Shown here one piece after another: positions 9,393 through 20,833 of a stretch of DNA of 64,000 nt. Location of the stretch: positions 12,760,001 through 12,824,000 of the forward strand of contig CM067541.1 in assembly GCA_034509755.1 (NCBI GenBank), given 5' to 3'. The notes under the pieces were generated by a model. It was not told where the DNA came from. It did no database searches and was given only the letters and a program-made list of their open reading frames with translations. Positions within the stretch are counted from its first letter, which is position 1. Every line of letters starts with the position of its first letter. Both the position numbers and the translations under genes were made by a program. The stretch is from Anisodus tanguticus (Eukaryota; Streptophyta; Magnoliopsida; Solanales; Solanaceae).

Positions 9393-10652
9393 GCTCGAAG
9401 TCCTTTCCCACCATGCAAAAACTTCTCTCTTCACTTTTCATTAAAAATGGCCAAAAGACATTAAGGTTTTGTCATCGGCGTAAATCTGAACTAATCGAGA
9501 CAATTAATATCGAATACTAAAATATAATAAAAGAAAAAAATAGTTTTTATATTTATTTTTGGAAAGAATTATCCATATAATTTGCGTTATAATATATTAC
9601 TACTAGTAAGGAGGAAAAACACAAAATCATTCTTTATCTTTTGATTTTAGACTTAAAGTTATCCCCCTTCTTTTGTATGGAGCACTAGTAGTCCACCATA
9701 ATTGAAATATAGTATACTTTTAGTCTCCTTTTTAACGTTTGTCTATTATTTAATGTTTTCTTCTGAATAGTAAAAAATATACATACTGAGAATGCATATA
9801 TGCTTGAGATCTTACTCCATTGAATTTTCTCTAAATTCTCTCCAAATTCAATGCAATTTGCATCACAAAATAATGGTACATATATAGGAAAAGAGAGCTT
9901 CCTTCAATTTTGATTTTGAGAGAGAATTAGAGAAACAGAGATCTCATTTTCTGCAACAACTAAACTAATGTATACTATATCCTAGCCTTGTACCAATATG
10001 ACGTTGTATAATTTGACTAGGCAATTTTCTCATTTGTAAAGCATTCCCTCAATTTGACTTTTGCCATGTTTGAGCCAACTGTGTGAATAATATCACAACA
10101 TTCACATCGATCCAACTGAAAAATAGAAAAGAAAAAAAAACAAATTAATTATTTTATTTTTACAAATATAATCGAACTATCTTCTTCTGCCTCAATTATT
10201 TATGGATTTAAATTTAAAACACTTAACAGAAATGAAAAGAAATGTGCAAATCATGGTATATAGTTAAATGTAACATGACAATTGACTTTCAAATAGGAAA
10301 AGAAAATCATTTACAATATATATATACAAGATAGACATTCTAGGAAACAACTTATAGAACATGAGACAATTATATTGTATTAGGTGCTGGTTCTCGAGAA
10401 TTCAATAATTTTTCTGCATATTGGGTTTATATTTTAAAAAATTCATTAATTTTTTTATAAATATTTAATTATGAATCCGATTCTCTTTGTAAATTAATTT
10501 AATTTAGTGTGTGGCCTCATAAACTTCAAATGTTGAATTTGCTTCTGATTATAACTACGAATATGTTTATATCGGATCTTTTGTGGTGAATTCTTAGGAA
10601 TTAAAAAGTCATCCTTCATCTCATTTCACATGATAAAGTTGATTTTGAATAA
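9393..10652. other. AT-rich intergenic DNA
   Basis: No gene or complete element is visible. A weak inverted pair of CT- and GA-rich segments lies at about 9815-9955 ('ttctctaaattctctcc' and 'gagagagaattagaga'). Confidence 0.4.
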
Positions 10653-10657
10653 ATTAT

Positions 10658-10967
10658 TGAAAGAAATAATGATTATTTTCATTGATTGAATAGATATATA
10701 TACAAGTTACAAAATAGGAGAATCTTATTCCTATTCTATTCCTAAAACCTTCTTCTACCATAATTCTAACTCTACAATTATGGTAGTGTATAAACCTACT
10801 TTAATTAACAAATACATTACAATATACTACACATATATTTTCCAAATATACAATATTTTATGTACCAAATAATGGCAAAACCAAGATGCCCAATATGGGC
10901 AGATTTCGTGTATATTGAATAAGGCAATATACACTTGTATATTGTGTGTATATTGTCTTATTTAACA
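10658..10967 (-). repeat. copia-1 3' LTR
   Basis: 310 bp, TG...CA. It contains the palindromic run 'gcaatatacacttgtatatt'. It is paired with 15463-15777. Confidence 0.95.
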
Positions 10968-10977
10968 CCCCCCGCAG

Positions 10978-12513
10978 TCATAGCGGGCGATCTTCGAACG
11001 CTGAGACTGTCCCTAAAATCTTCAAAGAGAACCGTTGGTAGACCCTTTGTAAAGATGTCTGCAATTTGATAACGAGACGGGACATGACATACGCGAACGT
11101 GACCCTTTGCAACCTTTTCACGGACAAAGTGAATGTCCATTTCGATATGCTTAGTACGTTGGTGTTGAACTGGGTTACCTGAAAGGTAGATGGCACTAAT
11201 GTTATCGCAATAGACCAAGGTTGCCTTCTGAATGGGACAATGAAGCTCCAAAAGCAAATTACGTAGCCAACATGATTCAGAGACCACATTCGCTAACCCT
11301 CGATATTCTGCCTCTGCACTTGAGCGTGATAGAGTAGCCTGACTCTTTGCCGACCAGGAGACCAAGTTGTTGCCAAGGAACATACAGTAGCCAGAAGTCG
11401 ACCGTCTGGTATCAGGACAACCACCCTAATCAGTATTCGTGTAAGAGACAAGTGTGGATGTAGATGAAGGGTACAAGTGCAACCCATAGTCCAGTGTCCC
11501 CTGAATATACCGAATAATGCGTTTGATTGCATTCATGTGCTCAACCCTGGGATCATGCATGAATAAACACACCTGCTAAACTGCATTCGTAATATCCAGG
11601 TGCGGTAAAGGTAAGATACTGGAGGGCCCCTACAAGACTGCGATAGCGGGTCGGGTCCTCGTATGGTGCACCTGCTGCGGCACTTAACTTTGGGTTTGCA
11701 TCAACTGGCGTGGAAGTGGACTTACAGGATGACATCCCAGCCCTCTCGATGATCTCGCAAAGCATACTTCCGTTGAGACGAGAAATAACCCACCCGAATG
11801 ACGTTTGTGACAATCCCCAAAAAATAACTCAAAGGCCCTAAGTCTTTCATAGCAAACTCAGAAACGAGCATGGTCATGATAGATTGGCGCAAGGCATCGG
11901 AAGAGGCAATCAAGATGATATCATCCACATACAACAGAATGTAGGCCAAAGACGAACCACGGCGGTAGATGAACAAGGAATTATCTGACCTGCTGTGAGT
12001 GAACCCAATAGTTGAAACAAAGTCAACAAACCTCGTGTACAAGGCCCTTGGAGAATTCTTAAGCTCATATAAGGACTTCTTCAACAAACATACATGATGA
12101 GGACGGTTTGGATCCCTGAAACCCAAAGGCTGATGCATATAGACTGTTTCCTTGAGATCACCGTGTAGAAAAGCATTCTTGACATCCAACTGATGAATTG
12201 GCCAAGTCTTTGAAAGAGCCAAGCTAAGCACAATGCGAATAGTATCCGGTTTGACCACCGGACTAAACGTCTCACCACAATCTATCCCAACCTGCTGAGT
12301 CTTACCATCACCAACAAGTCGCGCCTTATGTCGAGCAAAAGACCCATCTGAATTCTCCTTATGAGCAAAAATCCACATAGACCTGATAACATTAATACCA
12401 TATGGACAGAGCACCAACTCCCACGTCTTATTATCAATAAGAGCATTACATTCATCAGTCATAGCAATTTTCCAATTAGGGTAATTTAATGCGGACACAG
12501 GATTACGGGGCAA
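10978..12513 (-). pseudogene. copia-1 reverse transcriptase and RNase H
   Basis: Minus-strand frames give the copia reverse transcriptase with the linker ending in NAFLHGDLKETVYMHQPLGF and the catalytic YVDDIILIASS. They continue with LGPLSYFLGI, then the RNase H segment with SRSSAEAEYRGLANVVSESC and the C-terminal DIHFVREKVAKGHV...DIFTKGLP. Frame changes occur near 11800-11830, 11550 and 11390, so no single ORF spans the domains. The start of the reverse transcriptase (W...ALIDNKTWELV) is at about 12440. Confidence 0.9.
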
Positions 12514-14461
12514 AGGGGATTTAAAGACATCAGAATGTAAATTAAAATGTCTTTTAGGTGTAAAAATACCCCGCTGACTACGAGTGACCGGTCTATTACT
12601 CGAGGAAGAATTGAGGGAATTTTGGGAATTTTTTGGGCTCGGGACGGACCGGCCGGCGAGCGGTGGGCCTGCTTGCCCAAATCGGTAAAGAGCTGGACTC
12701 GTCGTCGGACCGGTTCGAGAGTGGGGCTGGACCGGCCCAATTCTTTGGAAGCTGTTCCGATGTTGGCTGGAATTGCTGGGCGTGGCGGTACTGTGGGTCC
12801 AGCGGGCAGTGGGCCCGCTGGTGGATTTTGGGTACGGGAGATGTCCGAAATTTTTTGAATAATAAACGGGGATATTTGGTCATCCAAAAAATTATACGAC
12901 TTAGGTTCGGGAGTATGAACTTTCGTAAATGGGAATTGAGTTTCATCAAAAATGACATGGCGATTGATTATGATTTTCTTGGAGGATAAATGAAAACACT
13001 TATAACCACGATGATTCGACGGATAACCCAAAAACACACACGGGGTAGACCGAGCCTCAAGTTTGTTAATTGTGGTGGATGAGAATAACGGATAACACAA
13101 GCACCCAAAAATCCGAAGATGAGAATAAGAACGGTTCTTATTATATAGGATTTTGAGGGGGGAAGAATATGTCAGACCTTTAGAAGGAATTATGTTAAGA
13201 AGATATGTAGCCATTTGTAGAGCATGATGCCAAAAATATGGAGGTATGGAGGCATGAATTAGGAGAGTTCGGACAATGTTATTGATGGAACGAATTTTGC
13301 GTTCGGCCTTCCCATTTTGTGAAGATGTATGAGGACACGAAAATCGAAAATTGATCCCATTTTTAGCACAGAATTCCCGGAACTCCCTATTGTCATACTC
13401 TTTCCCATTATCACATTGAATATTTTTTATTTTTCTTTCGAATTGAGTACGAATGAACGCTCTAAATTGGATGAAGACGGAAAACACTTGTGATTTATTC
13501 GCAATTGGAAACGTCCACAAATATCTAGAATAATCATCTAAAAAGAGAACATAATATCAATGACCCAATGAACTGAGAACAGGAGACGTCCATAAGTCAC
13601 TATGAATAATATCAAATGGCATTGAAGTATGAGAATTGGAGTCTACAAATGGCAACTTAACAATTTTCCCTAATGAACAAGACTGACAAAGTGGAGTACG
13701 ACTCGTACCCTTATAGGAAATAAAGCTATTTTTTTTATCTAAAACTGATAAAATAGAAGATCCCGGATGACCCAGACGAGCATGCCACATGGAAGGAGAG
13801 ATGGCTGCAAAGGCTGACCGCACGGTTTGACTCGATGGACTGAAACCAGGCATGATAGGATACAGATCCCCCTACTATCACACCTCATGAGATGACTCCC
13901 CGTCTTGAAATCCTTCACCAGAAAAACCAAAAGGATCAAATTCAACGGAAACGGAATTGTCGTAGTGAACTTCAGGACCGACACTAAATTTTTAATCAAT
14001 TTAGGAGCATGTAAAGTATTTTTCAAGAGAAGTGGTGGATTGGGGGGAGACAACGTTTTCTGACCATAACCCTGAATTGGAATAGAGTTGTCATTACCAA
14101 CAATTATACCCCGAGAGGTGCTCAAATTGGAATAAGAGGAGAGAGTACCTGATTCGGAAGTCATGTGAGTAGTTGCCCCGGTGTCCATGTACCAATTTAG
14201 GTCCGGTTGAGTCAACCCCAACGTTGTGCATCGCAGCCTCGATATCAGTCTGAGTGGGGCCTGCTGCATGATGGGCCTGCGAAGGTCGGGGCCCAAGAAC
14301 TCCTGTCCGTGATGGTGCTGGGCCGTAGCCGCTGGAGTTGCTGTTGTTGGGCCACTGACCAGTGGGCCGCCACTATTGGGCGTTGGGCCTGGACTGTTGG
14401 CTAGCCCACTGGCCGCTGGACTGCACTGCTTTATGGTAAGGGCTGTTGGCCCACGGCCCAC
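12514..14461 (-). pseudogene. copia-1 protease and integrase
   Basis: Reading leftward, the retropepsin motif MDTGATTHM is at about 14180. The GAG-pre-integrase motif WHARLGHPGSS follows (about 13790), with the zinc-ligand pair CQSCSLGK (about 13680). The integrase core includes the segment CDNGKEYDNREFREF and the HTSSQNGKAERKIRSINNIV motif with the catalytic glutamate. A proline-rich tail (GPLPAGPT) follows. Frames are interrupted between the protease and integrase (about 13850) and within 13520-13560. The protein is not functional as it stands. Confidence 0.9.
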
Positions 14462-14548
14462 TGGCCCAGCCCCACTGCCATGGGCCCCACTGTTGGGCCC
14501 GGGGGTGGTGGGCCTTGTTCAAGCATCGGATGAGACCCACGGCCACGC

Positions 14549-15417
14549 TTGCGACCACAGAGCGCCACTAGAACCGCCGTGTTTGCCCCCGCGGTTTTTG
14601 TTATTATTCTTTTAATTATTCTTGCCGCCACCATTATTATAGTTTTGGCCCGAATTATTAACAAAACCCGAAGGACTAGGAGAGGACGCCACCATGGCGA
14701 CTGGGCTTGCTCCGGTAGCCGCCTTTTTAGCAAAACCGGCTTCTTCCAACGTAAGCATGGAGCGGGCTTGATAGAAGTCGGGAAGAGGGTTGCTTTGGCG
14801 AAGGAGAGTTCCAACCCCATTATAGGCCTCCGAAAGACCGGCAACCAACTGTAGAACTAGACGATTGTTTGTTATTGGTGTGCCAACATTACGGAGTTGA
14901 TCTGCCAACTCCTTTAGTTTCTTGCATATGCAGAAACGTTCGAAAATTCGTCCATTCGAACGAGAGAGAATTCCTGCTCGAGTGTGACGACACATGAATG
15001 TTGGTTGTCTTGGAATATGTCACTCAATCTATTCCATGCAGCCATAGCCGTGGTATCCGGCTCAATAATCGTCTGTAGAAGGTCCACTGAAATAGTGGCG
15101 TAGATCCACCGGAGAACGGTAGCATCAAGTGTAATCCATAACTCAGGATCCTCCGCAGGAAGGGGTCTAGCGGGAGGAATGATGTGATGAAGAACTTGAT
15201 AAGAGATAGCGTGAATTTTAAACAACTCCGCCCACGTCGCATATTGGACGTTTTCCATCTCAAGGACAATAGGGATACCGCTCTTGATATTGGAAAGCGT
15301 GAGGGCGGGGTGATAATTGTTCTTAGACATATTGAAAGAACAAAGAAGGAGGGGAAATTTAAGAGAGGTTTTTGAGAGCGGAAGACAAAATTTTGGATCA
15401 AGCCACAAGGAAGACAA
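14549..15417 (-). pseudogene. copia-1 gag (UBN2-type capsid)
   Basis: The minus strand encodes a capsid of the gag-polypeptide type seen in plant copia elements: NNYHPALTLSNIKSGIPIVL, then W...F.IHAISYQVLHHII, TVEPDTTAMAAWNRLSDIFQ-like text and QLRNVGTPITNNRLVLQLVA with GLSEAYNGVGTLLRQ. One frameshift at about 14990 separates the two halves. The C-terminus is asparagine- and glycine-rich, with no intact CCHC knuckle seen. Confidence 0.85.
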
Positions 15418-15462
15418 AAGTTGAGAGAAAAACTTTTGTTTAGACCTAGTCTCTTGATACCA

Positions 15463-15777
15463 TGAAAGAAATAATCCCCTTGATTATTTTCATTGATTGA
15501 ATAGATATATATACAAGTTACAAAATAGGAGAATCCTATTCCTAAAACTTTCTTCTACCATAATTCTAACTCTACAATTATGGTAGTGTATAAACCTACT
15601 TTAGGTAACAAATACATTACAATATACTACACATATATTTTTCAAATATACAATATTTTATGTACCAAATAATGGCAAAACCGAGATGCCCAATATGGGC
15701 TGATATGGGCAGATTTCGTGTATATTGAATAAGGCAATATACACTTGTATATTGTGTGTATATTGCCTTATTTAACA
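15463..15777 (-). repeat. copia-1 5' LTR
   Basis: 315 bp, paired with 10658-10967; it is followed on the minus strand by the primer binding site at 15451-15462. Confidence 0.95.
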
Positions 15778-15974
15778 ATTATTGTGTTACTAAGTCAACT
15801 TGAAAAGTTGCATCTCTTTGTAGATTAATTACAAAGAGATTAAGAGAATCAAGAATCTCTAATTTTGTCTCTTTTTTTTATTTTCATACCAAAAGTGATT
15901 TCATTTGTAGGGCTCAAATCGAAGACTGCAAGAATAGCGGGGTTATTACTGCCTCTCTGTAACTTTTAGTGATT

Positions 15975-15989
15975 TTAATTTGTCACATC
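15975..15989 (-). CDS. Possible terminal exon of the GT31 gene
   Basis: After an AG acceptor (15991-15990, in the context TATTTTAG) the phase-0 reading is GAT GTG ACA AAT TAA, which would close the protein with DVTN. Related proteins usually continue for about 40 residues with a CC-D motif. A neighbouring frame of the same bases reads CDKLKSLKVTERQ-stop, which resembles that tail better but is out of phase. The true 3' end is therefore unsettled. Confidence 0.25.
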   Translation of the reverse strand, partial: DVTN

Positions 15990-16228
15990 CTAAAATATAC
16001 ATATCGGTTATCAATCATTTTTTTCTTTTTTTCTCTATATCTAACGTGGTGAAAAAATATCACTTATAAGTTATAACTTTATCTTTAAAGTGAATAAAGT
16101 TTAATAATCATACATAAAATTATCCGTACATTAGCTCAAGTTCACAAGTCATTAAATAAAATTGAAGCATATGTATGTGTGTATATATAAAAGGCAAAAG
16201 TACTTTAAAAAAGAAAAGAGGAACTTAC

Positions 16229-18565
16229 CTCAGTACGTTTTGTTCTAGGAGAGTAGACTTGAATCTTGTCGACAGAATTTGCCGGATGGTTGCCGCCGGC
16301 CGGACAACCCGGCAACCGCCTTACCGCGGACCGGGAATACGTTACCAAATTTTCATTTTTACCCCTTGCTTTCCCAATAGATTTTAAGAAAAAAACATGG
16401 GGAGTTTCACAAGAATCCTTTGCAGATGACCTCGTATTAAACATGTATAATGGAGGTTTTTCATCATGTGTATTGGACCATGCATCAAATGTTTCAATAG
16501 GGTTAAGTAAATAACTTCGAGGCATAATTCTCTCGTAAATATGAACTGAATATCCCCATGATATTGAAAATGTCCAATTGCTAGACCTATGGTGACATAT
16601 TGTTTGTTGTAACATGCGAGATTGATCGAATTTTGATGTTTTCATAAGGTGTCTTGTTGATTGTATACGGTTCATTGTTGGGAAAAGTGGCGCTACTGCA
16701 TCAAAATGGTGAAGGGACATTAATGGTGCTTTTGGATGCGACGATAATAATCCTGAAATGTCACCGTCAGATCGATCTGCAAGAGAAAATTTGAGTACTA
16801 TAAATTAAATAACAAATGAAAAATGAATTACGACATTGTAACATATGTTTCTTTCTTTAAAAAAAGTATTTGAGTAAAGATAGTGTCACAAATATATATC
16901 GCCCGTAAACGATTTTCTATAATAGGAAATATTTGTTGAAAACGAAAAATAATAATAGAAGCATCTCAACATTTGATGTCATGGACAGTAGCGGAGACAA
17001 TAATTTCATCAAGGGAATTTTAAAATACTTTCTTGTATTTAGAGGATTCAACAATTTATATATATACATAAAAATATTTTTATGTACACATTATAAGTTT
17101 TCAGCGAAGGGGATTCAGTTGAATCCCTTCGATAAACGTGGCTCCGCCACTAGTCGTGACTTAAAGTTATATATACTGACGGTATGGAGATATTTACATA
17201 ATTATGTCACTTATGAAGTAATTACTGATAAATCTTTACAATAAATATGAATAAATTGGTAACTTAATAAACATATATAGTAACTAACATACTATAATAA
17301 TTTTAATTATACTGGTGACATATAATAACTCAAATACTGATGTAACTTGTGTAAGCACACAAAATTCTTTGAACTTTCAAAGGGTTTGACCTTCACCAAT
17401 CTCTCTCCCTCTTCATTCTGCATTTCTTCTTTTCCTTCTCCTTTTTGTTTGGTGATCGAAGATGTGGATTTCATCTATGTTACTCGAACTCTTTAGAAGT
17501 ATCGATGGATGTGTGTCGGATCCTCCAAATAGTATATTTTTGGAGAACTCAACTCGCACCCATCAACATTTTTAGAAAATCCGAGTAGCATAGACAAAGT
17601 CTCACATTGTCTTCACCAAACAAACTAAAAAGGAAAGGAAATGGAGAATGAAAGGAATATATTGGCCAGTCAACCCGACATAAGTATGATATCATTTTCG
17701 TAGAGTCCAAGAAACATTAACATACCTGATGAAGACCTTTAAGAGGAGAAAAACTAACTCCAAGATCCACAATACAAGCCATAGTAATAAGATCAGCAGA
17801 TCCTAAAAATGGATATCTCCTTAAACAACTATCCATATCTTCAGCCAATGCTTTTGCCAATGGGTAACTCAAAATAAATCCAGCACCACCAAAACCTTGA
17901 TTAAATGAGTACCAAAAATTTGACAAAATGTACTCACTTTGAGCCCCAAAATAGTAGTACTTGTTGTGGTCATATTTTGCAAGAACATCAACAATATTAT
18001 CCAAGAAAAATATCGTATCGTCGTCCCCCATAACCACCCATCTAACACCTTTATGTTCTTCTAATTCAAAAACCTCCTTGATTCCATGTACCATTCTAGC
18101 CATAATTGGTGCAACATGTTGAGTTTCTTGGACTAATTTGGTTATATCATGTGAAACTCTATAAGGGGGTGAATTTTTAGACCATGGTAACAAATTTGCA
18201 GTAGGGGCCACATCAAGAAACAAGTACCCTCTAATCAATTTTGGCCTCCACCATGATTCAATGTAATTTTTCCTATATTGCCATGCTTTTTCAGAACCAA
18301 GTAGGCCAAAAACTAAATGGCTAAGATTTGTGGGGTTTGTGTCATTTGATGAAATAAAGAGAGAAATTGGTGATTTTGGTAAATTATTAGAAAATTCTAG
18401 TAACTCATAAGGTGAAGTACAATCTGGATCTTTGAAGAGAAAAATTGAGGCTAAGTAAAGAATTAAACCTGAAAATAGGACAGCTTTGCAAAAGCCAGCT
18501 ACAACATAATTGTCAAATGAAGATACAAACTTGTCTCTCAATGAATCAAATGAAGGTAGTAACAT
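16229..18565 (-). CDS. DUF604 / GT31 beta-1,3-glycosyltransferase-like protein
   Basis: This is a type II Golgi membrane protein of the plant DUF604 family (Fringe-related, GT31). Exon 1 starts with the ATG at 18565 and encodes 280 residues up to GLHQ; a hydrophobic anchor spans about residues 22-44. VVMGDDDTIFF (DDD at 181-183) is the metal-binding motif, and GGAGFILSYPLA (about 226-237) is the acceptor-side motif. Exon 2 (16776-16229) encodes GDISGLLSSHPKAPLMSLHH, then QQTICHHRSSNW and RLPGCPAGG. A donor GTAAGT follows RTKRTE at 16228. The usual exon 1 donor (GTATGT at 17725) puts exon 2 out of frame; the family reads IDL-x-GD here and one base seems missing. A weaker donor 4 nt downstream (GTTAAT at 17721) restores the frame as HQVYRSDGDISG. 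A last exon is needed; a possible one (DVTN-stop) is listed separately. Substrate is unknown. The gene may be intact, misassembled or a recent pseudogene. Confidence 0.85.
16989..17151. repeat. Dispersed small repeat in GT31 intron
   Basis: It begins 'gtagcggag' and ends 'ctccgccac', a short inverted pair, with 'ggggattcagttgaatccc' inside. This is a pattern common near Solanaceae genes. Related 'gcggatttagag...gggttcacatgc' sequence occurs in each array unit (about 33424 in A). Confidence 0.45.
17475..17593. mobile_element. Foldback MITE in GT31 intron 1
   Basis: The element starts 'ctatgttactcg' and ends 'cgagtagcatag', with an inner pair 'tcggatcctccaaa' / 'tttttggagaactca'. The whole is a degenerate palindrome of about 119 bp. 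It resembles a widely dispersed plant foldback repeat built around CGGATCCTCCAAAAAT. Confidence 0.65.
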
Positions 18566-18640
18566 TTTTCTCTCTATTTGAATTGTGAATGAAGAATCAA
18601 CTAAAATGAAGCAAAATGAAACTTTAGAAGGCTGCTAGAG

Positions 18641-18650
18641 GTATATATAA
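18641..18650 (-). promoter_or_regulatory. Candidate TATA box of the GT31 gene
   Basis: The minus strand reads TTATATATAC 76-85 bases upstream of the ATG at 18565. Position and sequence suit a plant TATA box; no transcription start evidence is available. Confidence 0.45.
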
Positions 18651-18829
18651 ATTATTTTATTAATTCTTGAAGAGGTTGCTTCGTAGAAATTGTATGTTAG
18701 ACTAGGGTGACAACTTGGAATTATTTAAGTAGTTTCCTATTTTTGAAGTCCATTACAAGGAAAGCCATCATTTGAATATTTGTAATGTATTGGTATACTC
18801 TAAAAAGGTAACTACAAAAGCCATGTATA

Positions 18830-19081
18830 TGAAAGAAATAATCTCTTGATTATTTTCATTAATTGAAAGAGTATATATACCATTTATATATTTCCATAAT
18901 AGGAAAATTTTATTCCTATTCTACTCCTAAAACCTTATTATACTTGGACACTAATTATACAATTATGGTAAGTGTACAATACTAATTATACCTAAATAAT
19001 ATTACCTAAACTACTATGGACAAGCCTGTACAATTACCGTGACCAAATCACGTGAGTGTATATCACGTGTATACTTTAACA
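18830..19081 (-). repeat. copia-2 3' LTR
   Basis: It shares start, end and the 'acaattatggta' block with the copia-1 LTRs but is about 60 bp shorter and clearly diverged. Contains the palindromic 'atcacgtgagtgtatatcac'. Confidence 0.85.
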
Positions 19082-19082
19082 C

Positions 19083-20620
19083 ACCCCCGCAGTCATAACG
19101 GGTGGTCTTCGTACGATGAGACTGTCCCTGAAATCTTCAAAAAGGGCCGAGGGGAGACCCTTTGTAAAGATGTCTGCAATTTGATACCTGGACGGGACAT
19201 GGCAGACGCGTACTTGTCCACGAGCTACATTTTCCGAACAAAGTGAATGTCCATCTCGATATGTTTAGTGCGCTGGTGCTAAACCGGATTACCAGAAAGA
19301 TAGATGGCACTAACATTATCACAATAAATCAAGGTAGCTTTTTGAATAGGACAATAAAGCTCTAAAAAAGATTGCGCAACCAACATGATTCAGAGACTAC
19401 ATTGGCTACCCCTCGATACTCAACCTCTGCACTAGAGCGGGACAATGTCGACTGACGCTTTGCAGACCATGAGACCAAGTTATTACCAAGAAACATACAA
19501 TAGCCAGACGTAGATCATCTGGTATCCGGACATCCACCCCAGTCAGCATCTGTATATGAGACAGGTGTAGACGTCGACGACGGATATAAATGTAAGACAT
19601 AGTCAAGTGTCCTCTAGATATATCTAAGAATGCGTTTGAGTGCATTCATGTGCTCAACCCTGGATCATGCATAAAAAAACACACCTGTTGTAAGGCATAC
19701 GTAATATCTGGTCTCATGAACGTAACATACTGAAGGCCCCCTGGAAGACCGCGATAGCGGGTCGGATCCTCATAAGGGGAGCCATCCGCAGCACCCAACT
19801 TGGGTTTAGTATCAACCGGAGTGGAAATGGACTTACAGGATGACATCCCGGCCCTCTCAATGATCTCAGCTGCATACTTCCTCTGGGATAAGAACAACAC
19901 ACCTGTGTGACGAGTGACATCAATCCCCAAAAAATAACTCAAGGGCCCCAAGTCTTTATAGCAAACTCATAACTGAGCATTGTCATGATAGACTGGCGTA
20001 ATGCATTAGAAGAGGTAGTCAAGATAGTATCATCCACATACGATTGTATATAAGCTAAGGAAGAACCACGACGATATATGAACAATGAATTATCCGACCT
20101 ACTGTGAGAGAATCCAATAGTCGAAACATAGATTGCAAACCTCTTATACCAAGCCCGTGGAGACTGCTTAAGCCCATACAATGACTTCTTCAATAAACAG
20201 ATATGGTGAGGATATTTGGGATCCTTAAACCCCAAGCGTTGATGCATATAGCCTGTCTCATTGAGATCACCGTGTAAGAAAACATTCTTCGCATCTAACT
20301 GATGAATGGACCATGCTTTCGAAAGAGCCAAGCGGAGCACAATACGAATGGTAGCTGGCTTGACCACCGAACTAAAACTCTCACCACAATCCACACCAAC
20401 CTTCTGAGTCTTACCATCACCTACAAGACGAGCCTTATGCCTCGCAAACGAATCATCAGAATTATCCTTATGAGCAAAAATCTACATAGACCGAATAATA
20501 TTAACACTAGATAGACGGGGTACCAACTCCCATGTCTTATTATCAATAAGAGCATTATATTCATCGATCATAGCAATTTTTCAATTCGGGTCATTTAAAG
20601 CAGACATAGAATTACGGGGT
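19083..20620 (-). pseudogene. copia-2 reverse transcriptase and RNase H
   Basis: Readable motifs on the minus strand: DCGESFSSVVKPATIRIVLR, HQLDAKNVFLHGDLNETGY, LKQSPRAWYKRF, YVDDTILTTSSNALRQSIM, GPLSYFLGIDVTRH, and then a degenerate RNase H (DIYKGSPL remnant near 19140). Frameshifts near 19950 and 19645 and many substitutions disable it. Confidence 0.85.
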
Positions 20621-20670
20621 AAGGGTGATTTAAGAACATTAGAATTTAAATTAAAATATTTTTTGGTTTA

Positions 20671-20824
20671 AAAATACCCCATTGACTACGAGTGACTGGC
20701 CTTTGACTCGGGGGATAATTGGGCAGATTTTGAGAAATATCGGGATAAAAATACCCCGTTGACTACGAGTGACTGGCAATTGACTCGGGGGATAATTGGG
20801 CATATTTTGAGAAATATCGGGATA
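20671..20824. repeat. 77-bp tandem duplication in copia-2
   Basis: Two head-to-tail copies of 77 bp begin with 'aaaatacccc' at 20671 and 20748. They share 'gactacgagtgactggc' and 'gactcgggggataattggg'. Copia-1 has a single copy of the corresponding sequence near 12568, so the duplication is private to copia-2. Confidence 0.85.
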
Positions 20825-20833
20825 CGTGATGGA

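Larger units (their letters stand above)
10653..15782 (-). mobile_element. Ty1/copia retrotransposon (copia-1), complete but decayed
   Basis: The LTRs are 10658-10967 (3') and 15463-15777 (5'), starting TGAAAGAAATAAT and ending TTTAACA. The element is flanked by a perfect 5-bp duplication ATTAT (10653-10657 and 15778-15782). The primer binding site TGGTATCAAGAG abuts the 5' LTR (15451-15462) and a C-rich plus-strand tract (polypurine on the minus strand) abuts the 3' LTR at 10968. Domain order on the minus strand is gag, protease, integrase, reverse transcriptase, RNase H, as in Ty1/copia. Stops and frameshifts break the polyprotein. The LTRs differ by a 12-bp 'atgggctgat' duplication, a small deletion and several substitutions, so the insertion is not very recent. 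Confidence 0.95.

Noticed and set aside
12547..12989. Plus-strand ORFs (103 and 118 codons) inside copia-1
   Set aside because: They are antisense to the proline-rich linker of the copia polyprotein on the minus strand.
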